64,000 bases of DNA from Megamerina dolium. Its lineage: Eukaryota > Arthropoda > Insecta > Diptera > Megamerinidae. The stretch lies in assembly GCA_963854835.1 (NCBI GenBank), contig OY978525.1:86543171-86607170 (forward strand), written 5' to 3'. Position numbers and translations under genes: made by a program. This document shows positions 52,170-64,000 of this stretch, one piece after another. The notes beneath the pieces are model-generated. The model was not told where the DNA came from, ran no database searches, and saw nothing but the letters and a program-made list of their open reading frames with translations. Every line of letters begins with the position of its first letter. The stretch's first letter is position 1.

Positions 52170-54215
52170 TTATGTAAGGGCCTGACTTATATGATCCCAA
52201 AAGGAGACGGACCCGTAAAAATACAGGCCGATAACTTGTTTAAACGTGTTTTACAAAATATTAACAGCATGAGTTGCGGAGGCGATCACCGAACATTGCG
52301 ACGTACATGACCTACTGTCTGAGAAGCAAAAAGGCTGTAAAAGAAAGTCCTACGGCTGTAAGGAGCAACTTACGATTGACAATGTAACTTTGGAACAAGC
52401 ACACAAAAATCACGGAGCCTTCATATGGGATATGTTGATTATAAAAAAGCGTTTGACATGATACCACACAGCTGCTTAAAGGCAGCTGTGTCGTAGTTGT
52501 GTGCAAGTTCATAAAATAAGCCCAACAATTATTGCTTTCTTGAGCAGTGCTATGGCTAAATGGGGAACGGGGATTGTTCTCTTCAGCAGAAGTCCGCGAT
52601 GATAGCAATCCGACGTGGCATATTTCAAGGGGACTCTCTCAGCCCTCTTTGGTTCTGCCTGTCTCTGAACCCGCTATCAATATTGTTGAACAATAGCGGT
52701 AAAGGATATGATATAAAACACGGTCTTAATTCGCACCGAATATCGCACCTGCTTTATGTGGACGACTTGAAATTGTATGCGGGAAGAGTTGCACCTGCAG
52801 GCGCTATACGCCTTGACTGGGAGATTTTCGACAAACATCCGGATGGAATTTGGGATTGACAAATGCAGAACCCAAATAGTCACTAGGGGCAAGGACGCAG
52901 TCGGAGAACCTATAGAAACAGCCCAACAGCTAATTCTGCCATTGGAAGAACACGAACCCTATAAATATTTAGGAGCACTGCAAAAAAACAAAGTTAGCCA
53001 AACTACAAATAAAAACTCCCTGAAAACTAAGTTCCGAAAACGTCTCACGCGTGAGAAGGAGCACGCGACGTGTGTAATCTGACTCACTTGTACCATAAGC
53101 AGATCCTCAGACTGCGCAGATACTTTTACGGAGAAGAGAACTGTTCTGTGCTGCACAAGGCTCTGATCGCGGCATATATAAACTTTACCCCTCTCAATCT
53201 TGCTGATCGTACTGTGGAAGTATTGCCTCCAACTATCGATGATATTGTCGCACAATGGAAGTGAAAGGCACTTCATGGCCGTTACCCCAGCGAAGTGGTG
53301 CAACCTCATGTAGACAAAAAAAAACCACTTAAACGGTTGAACACTGGTACGTCGAAACGCAGGGCTTTGTTGTGCCCATACAAGAGCAAGCTATTGCAAC
53401 AAGAAATTACCTGAAGGTCGTAACTGGCGACAGGAGTGTAAAGGAGGATAGGTGTAGGCAATGCCAAACTGCTAGTGAAACAATCCACCAAATCGTGTCC
53501 GGATGCCTTCAGCTGGTTGCAACTGCTTATCGCCAGCATCACGATGGTGTGGGTAAAATAGTCCACACGGCGCTGGCTATCCAGTACAAACTGTTGCGAG
53601 GTGAGACGCCAGAATACTACAAATACGTCCCTGCTGCAGTACTTGAAAATGCTACGGTACAGCTCTATTGGGTTTCTTCCATACTTACCAGCAGGACTCA
53701 GGAGGCCAATCGACCTGATATCACGGTATGGAGGAAAGACCTATCAAAAGTATTTCCAAAAGTATTGGTAAACACCAATAACGTCCTTACAACATACGAC
53801 ACTAAAATGATAAAATACTGTCTGCTAGCAGATAACATCAAAAAGCAGTGGGGCCTAGGAAGGTCACTGTCATACCGTTCGATATTTCGGCGACTGGAAT
53901 TGTGCCTACTACACCGTGCTGCACACGGGCGTAATCCATCGACCCCGAGTTGTATGTGCAGATACAAAGGGCTGTGCTGATAAATGCCGCCGGAATAGTG
54001 CACAGATTCCTAAACTTCCCAGAGTAAAGAATACCAGAGGACTAATAAGGGTTCCCACATCTCTGTATTTTTTGAGGTTAATATATTTTGTATATTTTTA
54101 AATCAATGTACATAGATAACTTTATTATATGTTGTAATTATGTTGCAATACCCATATAATGAACTGTGAATACCATTATAAAATGTGTAAATAAAGATAA
54201 TAATAGTAATAATAA
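52170..54215 (+). pseudogene. LINE with RT, CCHC motif and restriction-like endonuclease remnant
   Basis: Broken plus-strand frames give, in order: IPKGDGP (near 52190); VDYKKAFDMIPHSC (RT Asp, near 52437); GIFQGDSLSPLWFCLSLNPL (near 52620); HLLYVDDLKLYA (RT Asp pair, near 52753); EPYKYLGALQ (near 52960); TPLNLADRTVE (near 53190). These are followed by a Cys/His cluster DRCRQCQTASETIHQIVSGC (near 53450), then NRPDITVWRKDLSKVF (near 53710) and YDTKMIKYCLLADNIKKQWG (near 53800). A CCHC followed by (K/R)PD...K..KY is the layout of the restriction-like endonuclease at the C-terminus of R2/R4/NeSL-type LINEs. The usual second catalytic Asp after the RPD motif seems replaced (LVN), and the CCHC histidine looks displaced by one. 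It ends in AATAAAGATAATAATAGTAA. No N-terminal domain is detectable. Confidence 0.65.
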
Positions 54216-54868
54216 TATCAATTTAAAAAGAAGAGTGAATTTCGAAATCCTTATCCCAATTATGAAATTGTTATTTATGAAGATTTTATACTTTTACCAT
54301 AAAAAAACCTAGTGAAAACTTGATTACTGATCATTCTGGTTGAGTGTGGTAACCTTTTCTTTTCCTATTTCCTCTTCTCTGTGAAATTTATAGCTCTAAA
54401 GTTATAGCTAAAATACAATTACAAAAATTGTAATTAATGTATCACAGAAGAGTTTCTTATAGTTGGAATATTCTCTGTAAATTGATATCCCATTTTCCAA
54501 AATTCATTATTCAAATTTTTTGATTTATTTCCATTGGACGCAGGCAATTAAATTAAAAAGAAAAAAAATCATCTCACACTCAATAATTTTTTCTTCTCAA
54601 CTTTATGTATTTAATAAATATTTTAAAATAACAAAGAAAAAACAATTGTATATAACATCAGAACGTGCAAGAGTTTATGCTTGAGTGAAAATATTTTATA
54701 TCAAAGATGCACATACGTTATGAATTTCTTAATACAACAATGTTTTTCGAAGAATGCAGAGCCGAAAATTTCACGATTTCACAAAAATAATTCAATGTAT
54801 AGAATAACAAACAAACTGGATTTGGTTGAAAATTGTTATTACTATTTTCCAAAACCAGCCTCAGTGGT
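54216..54868. other. Unassigned AT-rich DNA
   Basis: No features seen. Confidence 0.4.
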
Positions 54869-55107
54869 ACAGCATCTTTGAACGAGAGGTGGGTGAGAGG
54901 TTTAAAAAAAAACGCAATATTTTTGTGAAAAGAGATTTTAATCCAAAGTAAAAACTCTGAAGTTAGTAATGGAACCCAAAATCAAATGTCCTCCGCGAAT
55001 ATTCATATGGCTATTCTTTTGATGAAATTTTTCATCATATTTTCGTATAATTGCGGCTGTATCTTGCGAACAACAGCTATTACCTTTAAGTACTTCAATA
55101 TTTTTTG

Positions 55108-55147
55108 GCGTTAAAGATAAAGTCTACGTAGACTTTATCTTTAACGC
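55108..55147. repeat. Perfect 40-bp palindrome inside mariner G
   Basis: GCGTTAAAGATAAAGTCTAC is followed immediately by its exact reverse complement. Mariner relatives have the first arm (encoding VKDKVYVD on the minus strand) but not the second. Confidence 0.95.
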
Positions 55148-55343
55148 AGCTCCAAAGAAAAAAGTCTAATGGTGGTAAGTCGTACGATCTCGGCGACCAT
55201 TCGAGAAATCACACGTCCAGGAAAATGTTCACGCAATAGAGCCAACGTCCATAGCATAAATTCAGGCCAAAAAAAGTCAATCAACATCGTTCGGTAACGC
55301 AATACATTGACTAAAACGGTCGCACCAGCATCGTTTAAAAAAA

Positions 55344-56818
55344 AAGACCTCACAGTGGCTGCGGCCGACCGAATTATACCCTGTATATGTAGATATATAT
55401 AAAAAGTTTGCTCGAATATCCATCTTTTCCTTTTATTTCCACTACTTTGTATGGGAGCTACATTAAGAAGTAGGCGTGGCTCACCAGTTTTTTGAGGAAC
55501 AACTTTCGCATATAATACTAAAGGGGATAATTTAAAAGAAGTTTGTAAGATAATTCCGAGGCTTAGTATGGGAGCTATATAAAAAGTGGGCGTGGCTTTC
55601 CTCCTTCTTGTAAATCTAATTAATTTTGCGTTATTAATCCACACCTTAAATTTAGTTGCCCTACGCTAAATAGTTCGTAAGTTAAAGCGGTTTAAACTTT
55701 TTTAATTTTCGGATATTTGTATGGTAGCCCCATTAAGAAGTGGGCGTGGTATGCTAGATTCATGTCACTTTATTTCCGACAACGATATTAATCCAAGTGT
55801 CAATTATGGTTGTTCTAGACAGAAGATTGCCGAAGTTACAACTGTTTCAATTGAAAAGAAATTCAGTAATTTTGTATGGGAGCTACTACAAGCAGTGGGC
55901 TCGCCCATTTCTTCTAAAACTAGTTATCTTTACAATTGTTCTACGCTAAATTGGTTGTAAGTTATGACGATTAAAGTTTTTTTTATTTCCTCGACTTTCT
56001 ATGGGAGCCACATAAATGAGTAAGCGTGGCATGTTGATTTTTTTCCAGATTATTTTCGACTACCATATTAATGTAAGTATTAATTATGGTTGTTCTAAAC
56101 AGAAGATTGCAGAAGTTGCAGCAATTTCGATTTAAAAGAAATTCAGTCATTTTGTATGAAGGCTACTAAAACCAATGGGTGTGGCTGGCCCATTTCTTGT
56201 GAGTCTAGATGCTCTTACAATACTCATCTATACCTTAAATCTTGTTGTTCTACACTAAATATTTTTTAAGTTTTGGCGGTTAATTTTTTTTAATTTCCCC
56301 AACTTTGTGTGGGAGCCCTAATAAGAAATGGAGTGGCACCCTGATATTTTACCTGATTATTTCCGACTACCATATTAATCTAATTTTCGACAACGATATT
56401 AATCCAAGTATCAATTATGCTTATTCTAGACAGAAGATTGCAGAAGTGACAGCTGTTTCAATTTAAAGGAAGTACAGACACTTTGTATGGGAGCTACTAT
56501 AAAAAGTAGGCGTGGCTCGCCCATTTCTGACAAGTTTATGTAGCAGAAAAATATAACTTCGCTTGCCAAATATTGTTGGTCCAGATGGTATATTAAATGG
56601 GTTATAGCAAATTAGATCATAGCTAATATTTGCTCAATTTATCGTGCGAACCAGCCAGGTGACGGACGGACGGACGGACGGACATTGTTATATCGAAAAT
56701 TTAAGCGACACTGATCACGAATATATATATTTTCTATATCTCCGGATATTCGTTCAAGTGGTTAAAAACATCTGACCGAAATAAATATACCTTGCATATT
56801 ACATTATGCAGGGTATAA
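55344..56818 (+). mobile_element. Non-coding repeat element R, copy 3
   Basis: Starts GACCTCACAGTGGCTGCGGC then TATACCCTGTATATG and ends ACATTATGCAGGGTATAATA. It contains several TTTGTATGGGAGC / GTGGGCGTGGC-type units and a (GGAC)n run near 56668. It interrupts mariner G between the GGIIGPYY and LNDAGATV coding segments. Confidence 0.8.
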
Positions 56819-57508
56819 TATGGCCCAATGATACCTCCACTCCAAAAACCGCAGCAAACTGTGGATGGAAAGGCTGCGCGATCATTTCTCTTACGTTTTC
56901 GAAGCCCCAGATGCAACAGTTTTGCTAATTCACGTTCCCGGACAAATGAAAATGAGCCTCATCACACAAAATAATTTTGTTTGAGATATCATGAACTTCT
57001 TTATGCATTTCCAGCACCCAATCAGCGAATATATTTTTCATGTTCTAAAGGCTTCAATTCTTCTGTCAACTGCAGCAAGTAGGCCAAGAACTTTATCAAA
57101 ATACCAAAGTGGTTTTGGATAGGCCCAATTCTTGTGATCGTTTCGAAATGGACAAACCTGAGTTCTCAACCACACTCTCAGCTACACCTGCAATATTTTC
57201 AGTTTTCCTAGCACGAGTTCGAGTCTTTACATCACTACCTTGTCCGAGACGTTCGAATTTATCGATTAATTTCACTATAGCTGTCCGAGAAGATGCTTGA
57301 TGATGGCCAAAGACGAACTTTACGAATAGTGTTCACGATACTTTCACAATTTTTGTAGTGAATTTTCACCATCTCAATGCATTGTGCGATCGTGTATCTA
57401 AAAATCTCTAGTTCTACTTTGTCAAACGTCAGCAAATGACAGTTTTACATTGACACCTAAAAAATAATGGGAAATTTAAATTGACACATTTTATTGAAAT
57501 ACCCTGTA

Positions 57509-57800
57509 TTACTGAACATTTTCTAAATTCCGAAAAATGTGTTCATGTGTTCACATGAAAAATAAAAAGAGAAAAGAGAATTTAAGTGAAATTGTTGCAT
57601 AAAACATGTCGGATTATAACTATTTTTGTGCAGTAAAATAAAAATAGCTTCAAAATAGCTTTTAGGGAAATTAATTATGTCAATTTTTCCACTATAATAG
57701 CACTTCACGTTCCACACATGTCCGTCTTTCATTTTTTTAATAAATAATGCGACTATATGAACGGATCAGAACAATAACATTTGTGCTGTATAAATAGTAG
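57509..57800. other. Unassigned DNA
   Basis: No features recognised. Confidence 0.4.
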
Positions 57801-58052
57801 GCGACGGCAGCAGTAGCTCAGTAGTTAGTGCTTTGGCTTTCTGATCTGTAGGTCGTGGATTCAATCCCCGTCTGAGATAACTTTTATGTTAAAACGATTT
57901 TTCTTTTGAGCAGTGCCCACCTGTCGGCAAGCAATTGACAATTCTTCCGGCAGTAACATTGCTTCCTTAAAGAGATATATGACAAAGCTCAGAAAATGTG
58001 GTTTCGGAAGGGTTCTGCCGTTTGGCAGAACACTCCAGATTTAACACTTACA
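57801..58052 (+). mobile_element. tRNA-headed SINE, diverged and 3'-shortened
   Basis: Head CAGCAGTAGCTCAGTAGTTA with A box at 57814-57824, and a near-consensus B box GGATTCAATCC at 57857-57867. Body CCCACCTGTCGGCAAGCAAT is present and the end is eroded near ACACTTACAACAGTACTG. It preserves the tRNA-like promoter better than the young copies and probably represents an older subfamily. Confidence 0.75.
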
Positions 58053-58905
58053 ACAGTACTGTCCCCTATTGGGTTAATTCACCATCTTTGAAAACCGTGA
58101 GATTCGATGTTACTCTTTTCTCATTTTATTACAAGTGATGCATACATATTTCTTTAGTCACTGGACTAAATTGCCTATTTTCGATGGCATTCACACATTC
58201 ATAATTATGCACTTGAACACGTTTACCACAAATTCCAAAAATAAAAATGAATTGTTTTTGTGTTATTTCTAATTTTTGAAAATATTTTCTATATAAATAA
58301 CTTTAAACGTATATTGTACAAAGGCTAACAATTGTTTTGCATATTTTTATTTTATTTTACATTTATTTACAATCCATTCTGTTTTTTTTTTTTTTTCATC
58401 CTCTATCTCTGTCTCTTGCGAAGTAATTGACAAGACTACTCGATACAGCAATATATTATATTTATTAAAAAAAAACCAAAAGAGTAATAAATTACAAATT
58501 ATTTACGAACTTTCTTTCTGTCGAAATGGTGGCTGTAATGAAATAATGAGTGATATAATGCCGTGAATATATAAATCCATAAATTCTGTTTCAGTTCAGA
58601 AAATTGAATTTCTGAAATTAACGTCAATAATGATATAAGCATTTTGATTTTCTTTACCTGTAGTAGTTATATTAAAGAAAATCCAATCATTCATAGTCCA
58701 ACAAAAGTATATGATTTAACAAGTGAAAATCAACACGTGTAGCTTAAAATACATTATGAATTCATGGTAAACAATGAAATATTCTGAAATTACTCAATTT
58801 CAACAAAATTACTGATGCATTGATTTATGTGAGCTTTGAATTATACAATGGTTTCGAACGAGTATTACTTCCTGGTCACTTTGCACATACTTTACAATAC
58901 ATACA
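58053..58905. other. Unassigned AT-rich DNA
   Basis: Nothing recognised. Confidence 0.4.
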
Positions 58906-59197
<292 letters not shown>

Positions 59198-59336
59198 TAT
59201 GTGCTAAAATAACCAATTGTCTTATAATAAAAGAAATATGTACGTCATCAATCTTCTTCAATCAAATGTGTATTCTTACTTAATCATAATGACATTCTAA
59301 GGTTCCTGCATATTTTACTTACAAGTAAGTATACAT

Positions 59337-59513
<177 letters not shown>

Positions 59514-59551
59514 AAGTGAAAAACTTTTCTCATATATTCGAAACGAGCTTT

Positions 59552-60810
59552 TTCTCTCTCTCTTAGCTTCAAAGTCCAGGGTGGATCATAGCTTCACCAA
59601 CAATTCTTCTCCAGTTTGTTCTCTCCCTCGCTTACTCTCTCCAATTTTGAACATTCATCGTATTCAGGTCTGCTTCTACATCGTTAAGTCATGTCTTTCT
59701 TGGTCGGCCCCTCTTTCTTCCACCAATCGGACGAAGTGCAAACACTTTCTTCTGGATTCTTTCAGCTGGCATTCTTATAACATGGCCTATCCATCTAATA
59801 CGCTCTGCTTTTATAAAAAGTATGACATTTGCGCCACCAATTAGGTTTTCAATTTCATGGTTATAACGGATACGACAAGTGCCATCTATTATTTTAACTG
59901 GACCATAAATTTTTCGCATGATGCTTGATTCAGCGGGGAGCGGGTGGGCCGGTGGGTTTCCTCAATCTGGTGGCAAATTTGTCGGTTGGCAGCGTTGTGG
60001 TAGAGATGTTGTGATGAGGGAGTTGTTGTTTGGCAACACAAACACTTCTTTTTCAGTTTTATATTTATATGGTATATTTATTTAATGCTTAGGGCACTTA
60101 AATTTAAATTATTGTTTAGAATTAAATCTATTTATTATATTTATCGAGAGTTGAGATGTGTCCCGCACTGCTCGAGAACACTTTAGTTATTTATTTATAA
60201 TTTCTTAATTATTTAAGAAAAAACGCGCTACATGGAGATCTGGATGTTGATCAACAATAAGGAAGAAAGTAATTAAAACAGAAAGTGAAGAGATAAAGTA
60301 AAAGAAAAGAGAGTATGGGAGTGAGAGAAAGAGAGAGAAATAAATAGAATTATATTAGGGTTGCTAATTTTGGGCGGGCAGTGCGGGACACACGTCTTCT
60401 GGCGTAGACAATACTCCTTTCAAATCGTAGCAGCTTACTTATATCGTATTTTTCAGTGTCCATATTTCGGCTTCATAAGTAAGAACAAGACGTATTAATG
60501 TTTTATACATTGTGATTTTTTTCTTTCGAGACAATATTTTAGATCTGAACAATTTAATATTTGCGTAGTATGCTTTATTAGCTGATTTAATTATTTCATC
60601 TATAGCGATTGACGAGTCTTTACTTGATGACAGGAAAACCTAAGTACTTAAACTCGTAAACACCTTCAAAAACGTAGCTGTCTACTACCAGATCTGTCTG
60701 TGCATTGTTGCTTGCTGAACGCAGCATATACTTAGTTTTCTCGGAATTGACTACAAATCCTAAAATTGTCTTCTAACAACTTAAATATTCCATTTGAATT
60801 ACAAGTGAAT
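59552..60810 (-). mobile_element. 5'-truncated RTE-type LINE (family B) in mariner E
   Basis: Flanked by 12-bp direct repeats GAAACGAGCTTT at 59540-59551 and 60811-60822. The minus strand encodes FEGVYEFKYLGF, SRKKKITMYKTLIRLVLTYE, and after the LTR insertion MRKIYGPVKI, RIRYNHEIENL, IRWIGHVIRMPAER and GGRKRGRPRKT. These are the C-terminal landmarks of an RTE ORF. It is distinct from the complete RTE at 13.5 kb. The 3' tail is a short GAGAGAGAAA run. No RT core remains. Confidence 0.8.
59926..60410. mobile_element. Candidate solo LTR (485 bp)
   Basis: Begins TG and ends CA (TGATTCAGCGGGGAGC to GGCGTAGACA) and interrupts the RTE family B coding sequence. Near-matching 5-bp flanks, ATGCT at 59921-59925 and ATACT at 60411-60415, fit LTR integration. 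A 14-bp perfect inverted repeat (GTGTCCCGCACTGC at 60158, inverse at 60378) lies inside. On the minus strand there is a TATAAATATAAAACTG motif. The retrotransposon group is not identified. Confidence 0.5.
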
Positions 60811-61630
60811 GAAACGAGCTTTATTCAACTAAATATATGCTGTTTTGATCGATAACCTTATGCTATTTTTGGCAAAAGTTTCCCAGAAGCTTTCCATTGT
60901 GTAAAACTCCTGGGTTTTCTGAGCGAAAACTCATCCAAGTGCGTTTTCCAGGCCTCTACGGAAATTTACACCATAAAGAGAGTTCTGCAAAGATCGAAAC
61001 AAATGATAGTCTGAAGGTGCAAGGTTCGGGTTATATGGTGGATGCATCAGAACGTCCCAGTAAAGCTTCCTCAGCTTCTGCCGGATCATCAAAGATGCCG
61101 GTGGTCTGGAGTTGCCCTGATGTAACACAGCACCTTTTGTATTTATCAATTTTGGCCGTTTTTATTGAATTATTTGCTAGATATTACTCATTAATTGTTG
61201 ACAGTCGAGATTACAATCAATCATTTGACCAGGTTGTAGAAGCTCATTCTGAACAATTCCCTTCCAATCCCAACAGACACACAGCATTACCTTTCTTAGT
61301 GTCAATCCTGGCTATGCCACCATTTGTGAAGCTTCACATTATTGTCATACGTGATCCACTTTTCAAGTTTCTTTCTGTATTCAGCTTTCTTCAAATGTTT
61401 GATAACTTTTTTTATGAATGCCTGTTCTCTAGCAACGTCCATGCGGTTTATGTGTCGGTCTTGCTCTATTTTGTCCACATTTTCATCGACTTTTTCAGTG
61501 ATTGGTCGAGCAAACCACTTCACTGCTGTTTTTCTAGTTACAGCATCGTCTCCATAAACTTCACAAATTTTTTCAGCAGCCTGCAACGAATTTTAACTAA
61601 TTTAATAGTGGTTTAACAGTGTTTTCCAAC

Positions 61631-61634
<4 letters not shown>

Positions 61635-61678
<44 letters not shown>
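61635..61678. repeat. (TA)n microsatellite
   Basis: Short TA array directly adjoining the tail of the SINE fragment that follows. Confidence 0.9.
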
Positions 61679-62130
<452 letters not shown>

Positions 62131-62139
62131 AACAGGGTG

Positions 62140-63788
62140 GATGCATTACCTGCAACAGGGAGGAGGTTTTAGATATAACCCTTACAAACGACTGTTCAGT
62201 CTGTCTAGTTAGTGAATGGAGGGTTGACAAAGAACACTCTTTCTCGGATCATAGGTACATTAGCTTCCGCCTTGATATAAGGCCACAAGAGCAGATACCT
62301 TTATTAAATAGGAAACGCAAAAATTGAGATAAGTATAGGGCCACCCTGAATAAATCCCTCACTCACATGGTGCCCTCAAGCCTGCAAAATGAGCAGCAGC
62401 TTAAGGCCGCTGTTCAACATATTGCAGAAGCTTGCAGGAAAGCTACTGTAGCGTCCTGTCCTATTAGAAGGACTTCAAAAAAGAAGAGACCTCCGTGGTG
62501 GTCGGTAGAGGTCATCACTCTAAGTAAGGAGGAAAATCACTAATCAATGGCAACCCTATAAGGAGAGCCTACGAGTGTTTAGAAAGGCGACAAGGAGAGC
62601 AAAACGATCATCATGGAATGACTTTTCCAGCAACATAAAGGAAATTTCAGAGGCAAGCCGCCTACGAAAGATTCTTGCAACGAATCTAGTTACACCCAGC
62701 TACGAGTGTTTAGAAAGGCGACAAGGAGAGCATAACGATCATCATGGAATGACTTTTCCAGCAACATAAAGGAAATTTCAGAGGCAAGCCGCTTACGAAA
62801 GATTCTTGCAACGAATCTAGTTACACCCAGCTTCATTATGAAGGGGGATCGTGATTACTTCAAGTCTGGAAACTCTTCGGGTACTAATTGATACCCATGT
62901 TCCAGGCTGTTTGGAGGACAGCCCTGGCCGAACTCCCAATGTTAATCCTAGTAGAATTACCTACGACGTCTCGCACAAAATAATCAATAAAACAAAGATT
63001 AATTGGGCGATAAATAATTTTAAACCATTCAAGTCACCAGGGTCTGATGGTATTATACCTGCGGACACGCATAAGTGTGCGGATCTTCTAACACCTTGGT
63101 TGGAGGTAATCTTCTCTGCTAAGGCTATGCTATGTCCCCAAGACATTGCTATAAGCAAATGTGGTGTTTATCCCTAAAGGCGTAAAAACGTTCCACTCAA
63201 AGCCAAGTGATTTCAGACCTATAAGTCTATCATCCTTCTTATTGAAAACCCTTGAAAGACTACTTGATGTGCACTTAAGGGGCTCTATAGATACTAAGAA
63301 TATCTCTTCATTGCAACATGCATATAACAAAGGCAAGTCCGTCGAGTCAGCCCTTCACTCACTTGTACAGAAGATCGATAGATCTATACACTGCAAAGAA
63401 TATAGTATGGTCACCTTTCTAGATATTGAGGGGGCCTTCAATAACATAAATCCAGAAGTAGTCGAAAACTCTCTTGCTGTGCTTAAGGTGGATGAACCTA
63501 TTATTAGATTAAATGCCGCTCAGCTCTTAACGAGCTAACGGGGCACTACAATGTACCCATTTTATGGGTACCGGGGCATAAGGATATTCTAGGGAACTGT
63601 GAAGCAGATGAATTGGCGAGAGCGGGCACTAGGCTGCCAGAGATCTGTCCATCTCATCAAGCAGAAATTCCACTTGCAATATGCAAGCTTCTTGTCACAC
63701 AACATTACCTCACCATAGCCAACAGAAGATGGCGGGATGAGAACTCTTGTGTTACTACTAGGAAAGTCTGGCCAACTCTTGACAACTC
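62140..63788 (+). pseudogene. RNase H-type LINE (LOA/I-like), deleted and fused to a SINE
   Basis: Plus-strand scraps in order: VDKEHSFSDHRYISFRLDIR (endonuclease C-terminus, near 62228); KSPGSDGIIPADTHKCADLL (near 63035); VFIPKGVKTFHSKPSDFRPI (near 63164); VTFLDIEGAFNNI (RT Asp, near 63411). Then, without the YxDD core, comes ALNEL..HYNVPILWVPGHKD (RNase H end, near 63550) and LPEICPSHQAEIPLAICKLL. An internal deletion therefore joins RT palm directly to late RNase H. A 131-bp direct duplication lies at 62571-62832. The 3' side runs into SINE sequence at about 63789 instead of the normal LINE tail. Confidence 0.75.
62571..62832. repeat. 131-bp tandem duplication within the LINE
   Basis: ACGAGTGTTTAGAAAGGCGA at 62571 recurs at 62702, and the two 131-bp units differ at only a few positions, such as CAAAACG versus CATAACG. 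Confidence 0.9.
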
Positions 63789-63935
63789 TTGCGACATAAC
63801 TCTTTCTGAGATTTGTCACAGAGTTTTTTTTTAGAAGTTTTTCATTGACAAATTCTTACTACCGGAGGAATTGTCAATTGCTTACCGACTGGTGGATACC
63901 GTTCGAAAGGAAACTCTTTTCGATATTATTGTATA
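63789..63935 (-). mobile_element. Internal SINE fragment
   Basis: GCGACATAACTCTTTCTGAG, GGAATTGTCAATTGCTTACC and CCGTTCGAAAGGAAACTCTT correspond to the central body of the SINE on the minus strand. The tRNA-like head and the tail are absent. Confidence 0.75.
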
Positions 63936-63971
63936 TATACATATATACATCTATTTATATATATATATATA
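63929..63971. repeat. AT-rich TATATACA/(TA)n tract
   Basis: Short imperfect TA array at the edge of the SINE fragment. Confidence 0.85.
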
Positions 63972-64000
63972 GATGTTAGATCCTGGGCAATAGAAACAGT

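Larger units (their letters stand above)
54870..57506 (-). mobile_element. DD41D-like mariner (lineage G), split by element R3
   Basis: The right terminus reads (inward) CAGGGTATTTCAATAAAATG next to TA at 57507-57508. The left end, near 54870 after a TA, is poorly conserved. Minus-strand scraps before R3 include MVKIHYKNCESIVNTIRKVR (helix-turn-helix), EELKPLEHEK and CGFWSGGIIGPYY. Scraps after it include LNDAGATVLVNVLRYRTM, LLREHFPGRVISR and a C-terminus with NIRGGHLILGS. The catalytic QQD segment is missing. A 40-bp palindrome sits after the VKDKVYVD text. Confidence 0.75.

Noticed and set aside
53698..54003. Minus-strand open frame of 101 codons
   Set aside because: It overlaps the plus-strand REL-type LINE coding sequence and has no family features of its own.

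Overview
The window is AT-rich insect DNA, most likely from a brachyceran fly. A tephritid is plausible because DD41D (rosa-type) mariners are known from Ceratitis, but the genus cannot be fixed from sequence alone. No prokaryotic operon, CRISPR array, rRNA gene or genuine tRNA gene was seen. Only one host coding exon was recognised: the first coding exon of an Elk/KCNH-type voltage-gated potassium channel on the minus strand (5281-5400). It has a good splice acceptor before its ATG and a GTAAGC donor after it. The window is therefore probably intronic or 5'-flanking DNA of Elk, and almost everything else recognisable is transposable-element sequence, simple (TA)n repeat or unassigned AT-rich DNA.

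Layout. 0-5 kb: a 5'-truncated RTE LINE end, a Bari-like Tc1 remnant, a DD41D mariner carrying a SINE, and a hAT-type MITE with an 8-bp target duplication. 5.3 kb: the Elk exon. 7-9 kb: an RNase H-bearing LINE remnant. 10-12.6 kb: a PIF/Harbinger-like element with a SANT-like mini-ORF, (TA)n arrays and a SINE. 12.7-17.4 kb: a DD41D mariner split by a complete RTE LINE with an uninterrupted 992-residue ORF. 18-22.5 kb: SINEs, a palindromic MITE and a MADF-like remnant. 26.2-27.5 kb: a second DD41D mariner. 28.5-32.6 kb: two copies, in inverted orientation, of a non-coding repeat element built from ~298-bp tandem units. 33.6 kb: a LINE RT fragment. 35.2-38 kb: a SINE, then a third non-coding repeat element split by a near-complete Tc1 element with a 57-bp intron. 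40-43.4 kb: a jockey-type LINE inside a deleted mariner. 44.6-45.9 kb: a third DD41D mariner. 47 kb: a short mariner derivative. 48.6-51.1 kb: a Mos1-like mariner inside another mariner. 52.2-54.2 kb: a LINE with an apparent restriction-like endonuclease domain. 54.9-57.5 kb: a mariner split by a fourth non-coding repeat element. 59.5-61.6 kb: a triple nest (mariner, RTE LINE, candidate solo LTR). 62-64 kb: more RNase H-type LINE sequence fused to a SINE fragment.

The most informative features are the nested insertions, because they give relative ages, and a dispersed tRNA-headed SINE-like family of about a dozen copies with an unusual T-rich tail that repeatedly adjoins (TA)n arrays. Two of the three DD41D copies share an Asp-to-Asn change at the first catalytic residue. 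The only element that looks potentially coding-competent end to end is the RTE LINE at 13528-16892.
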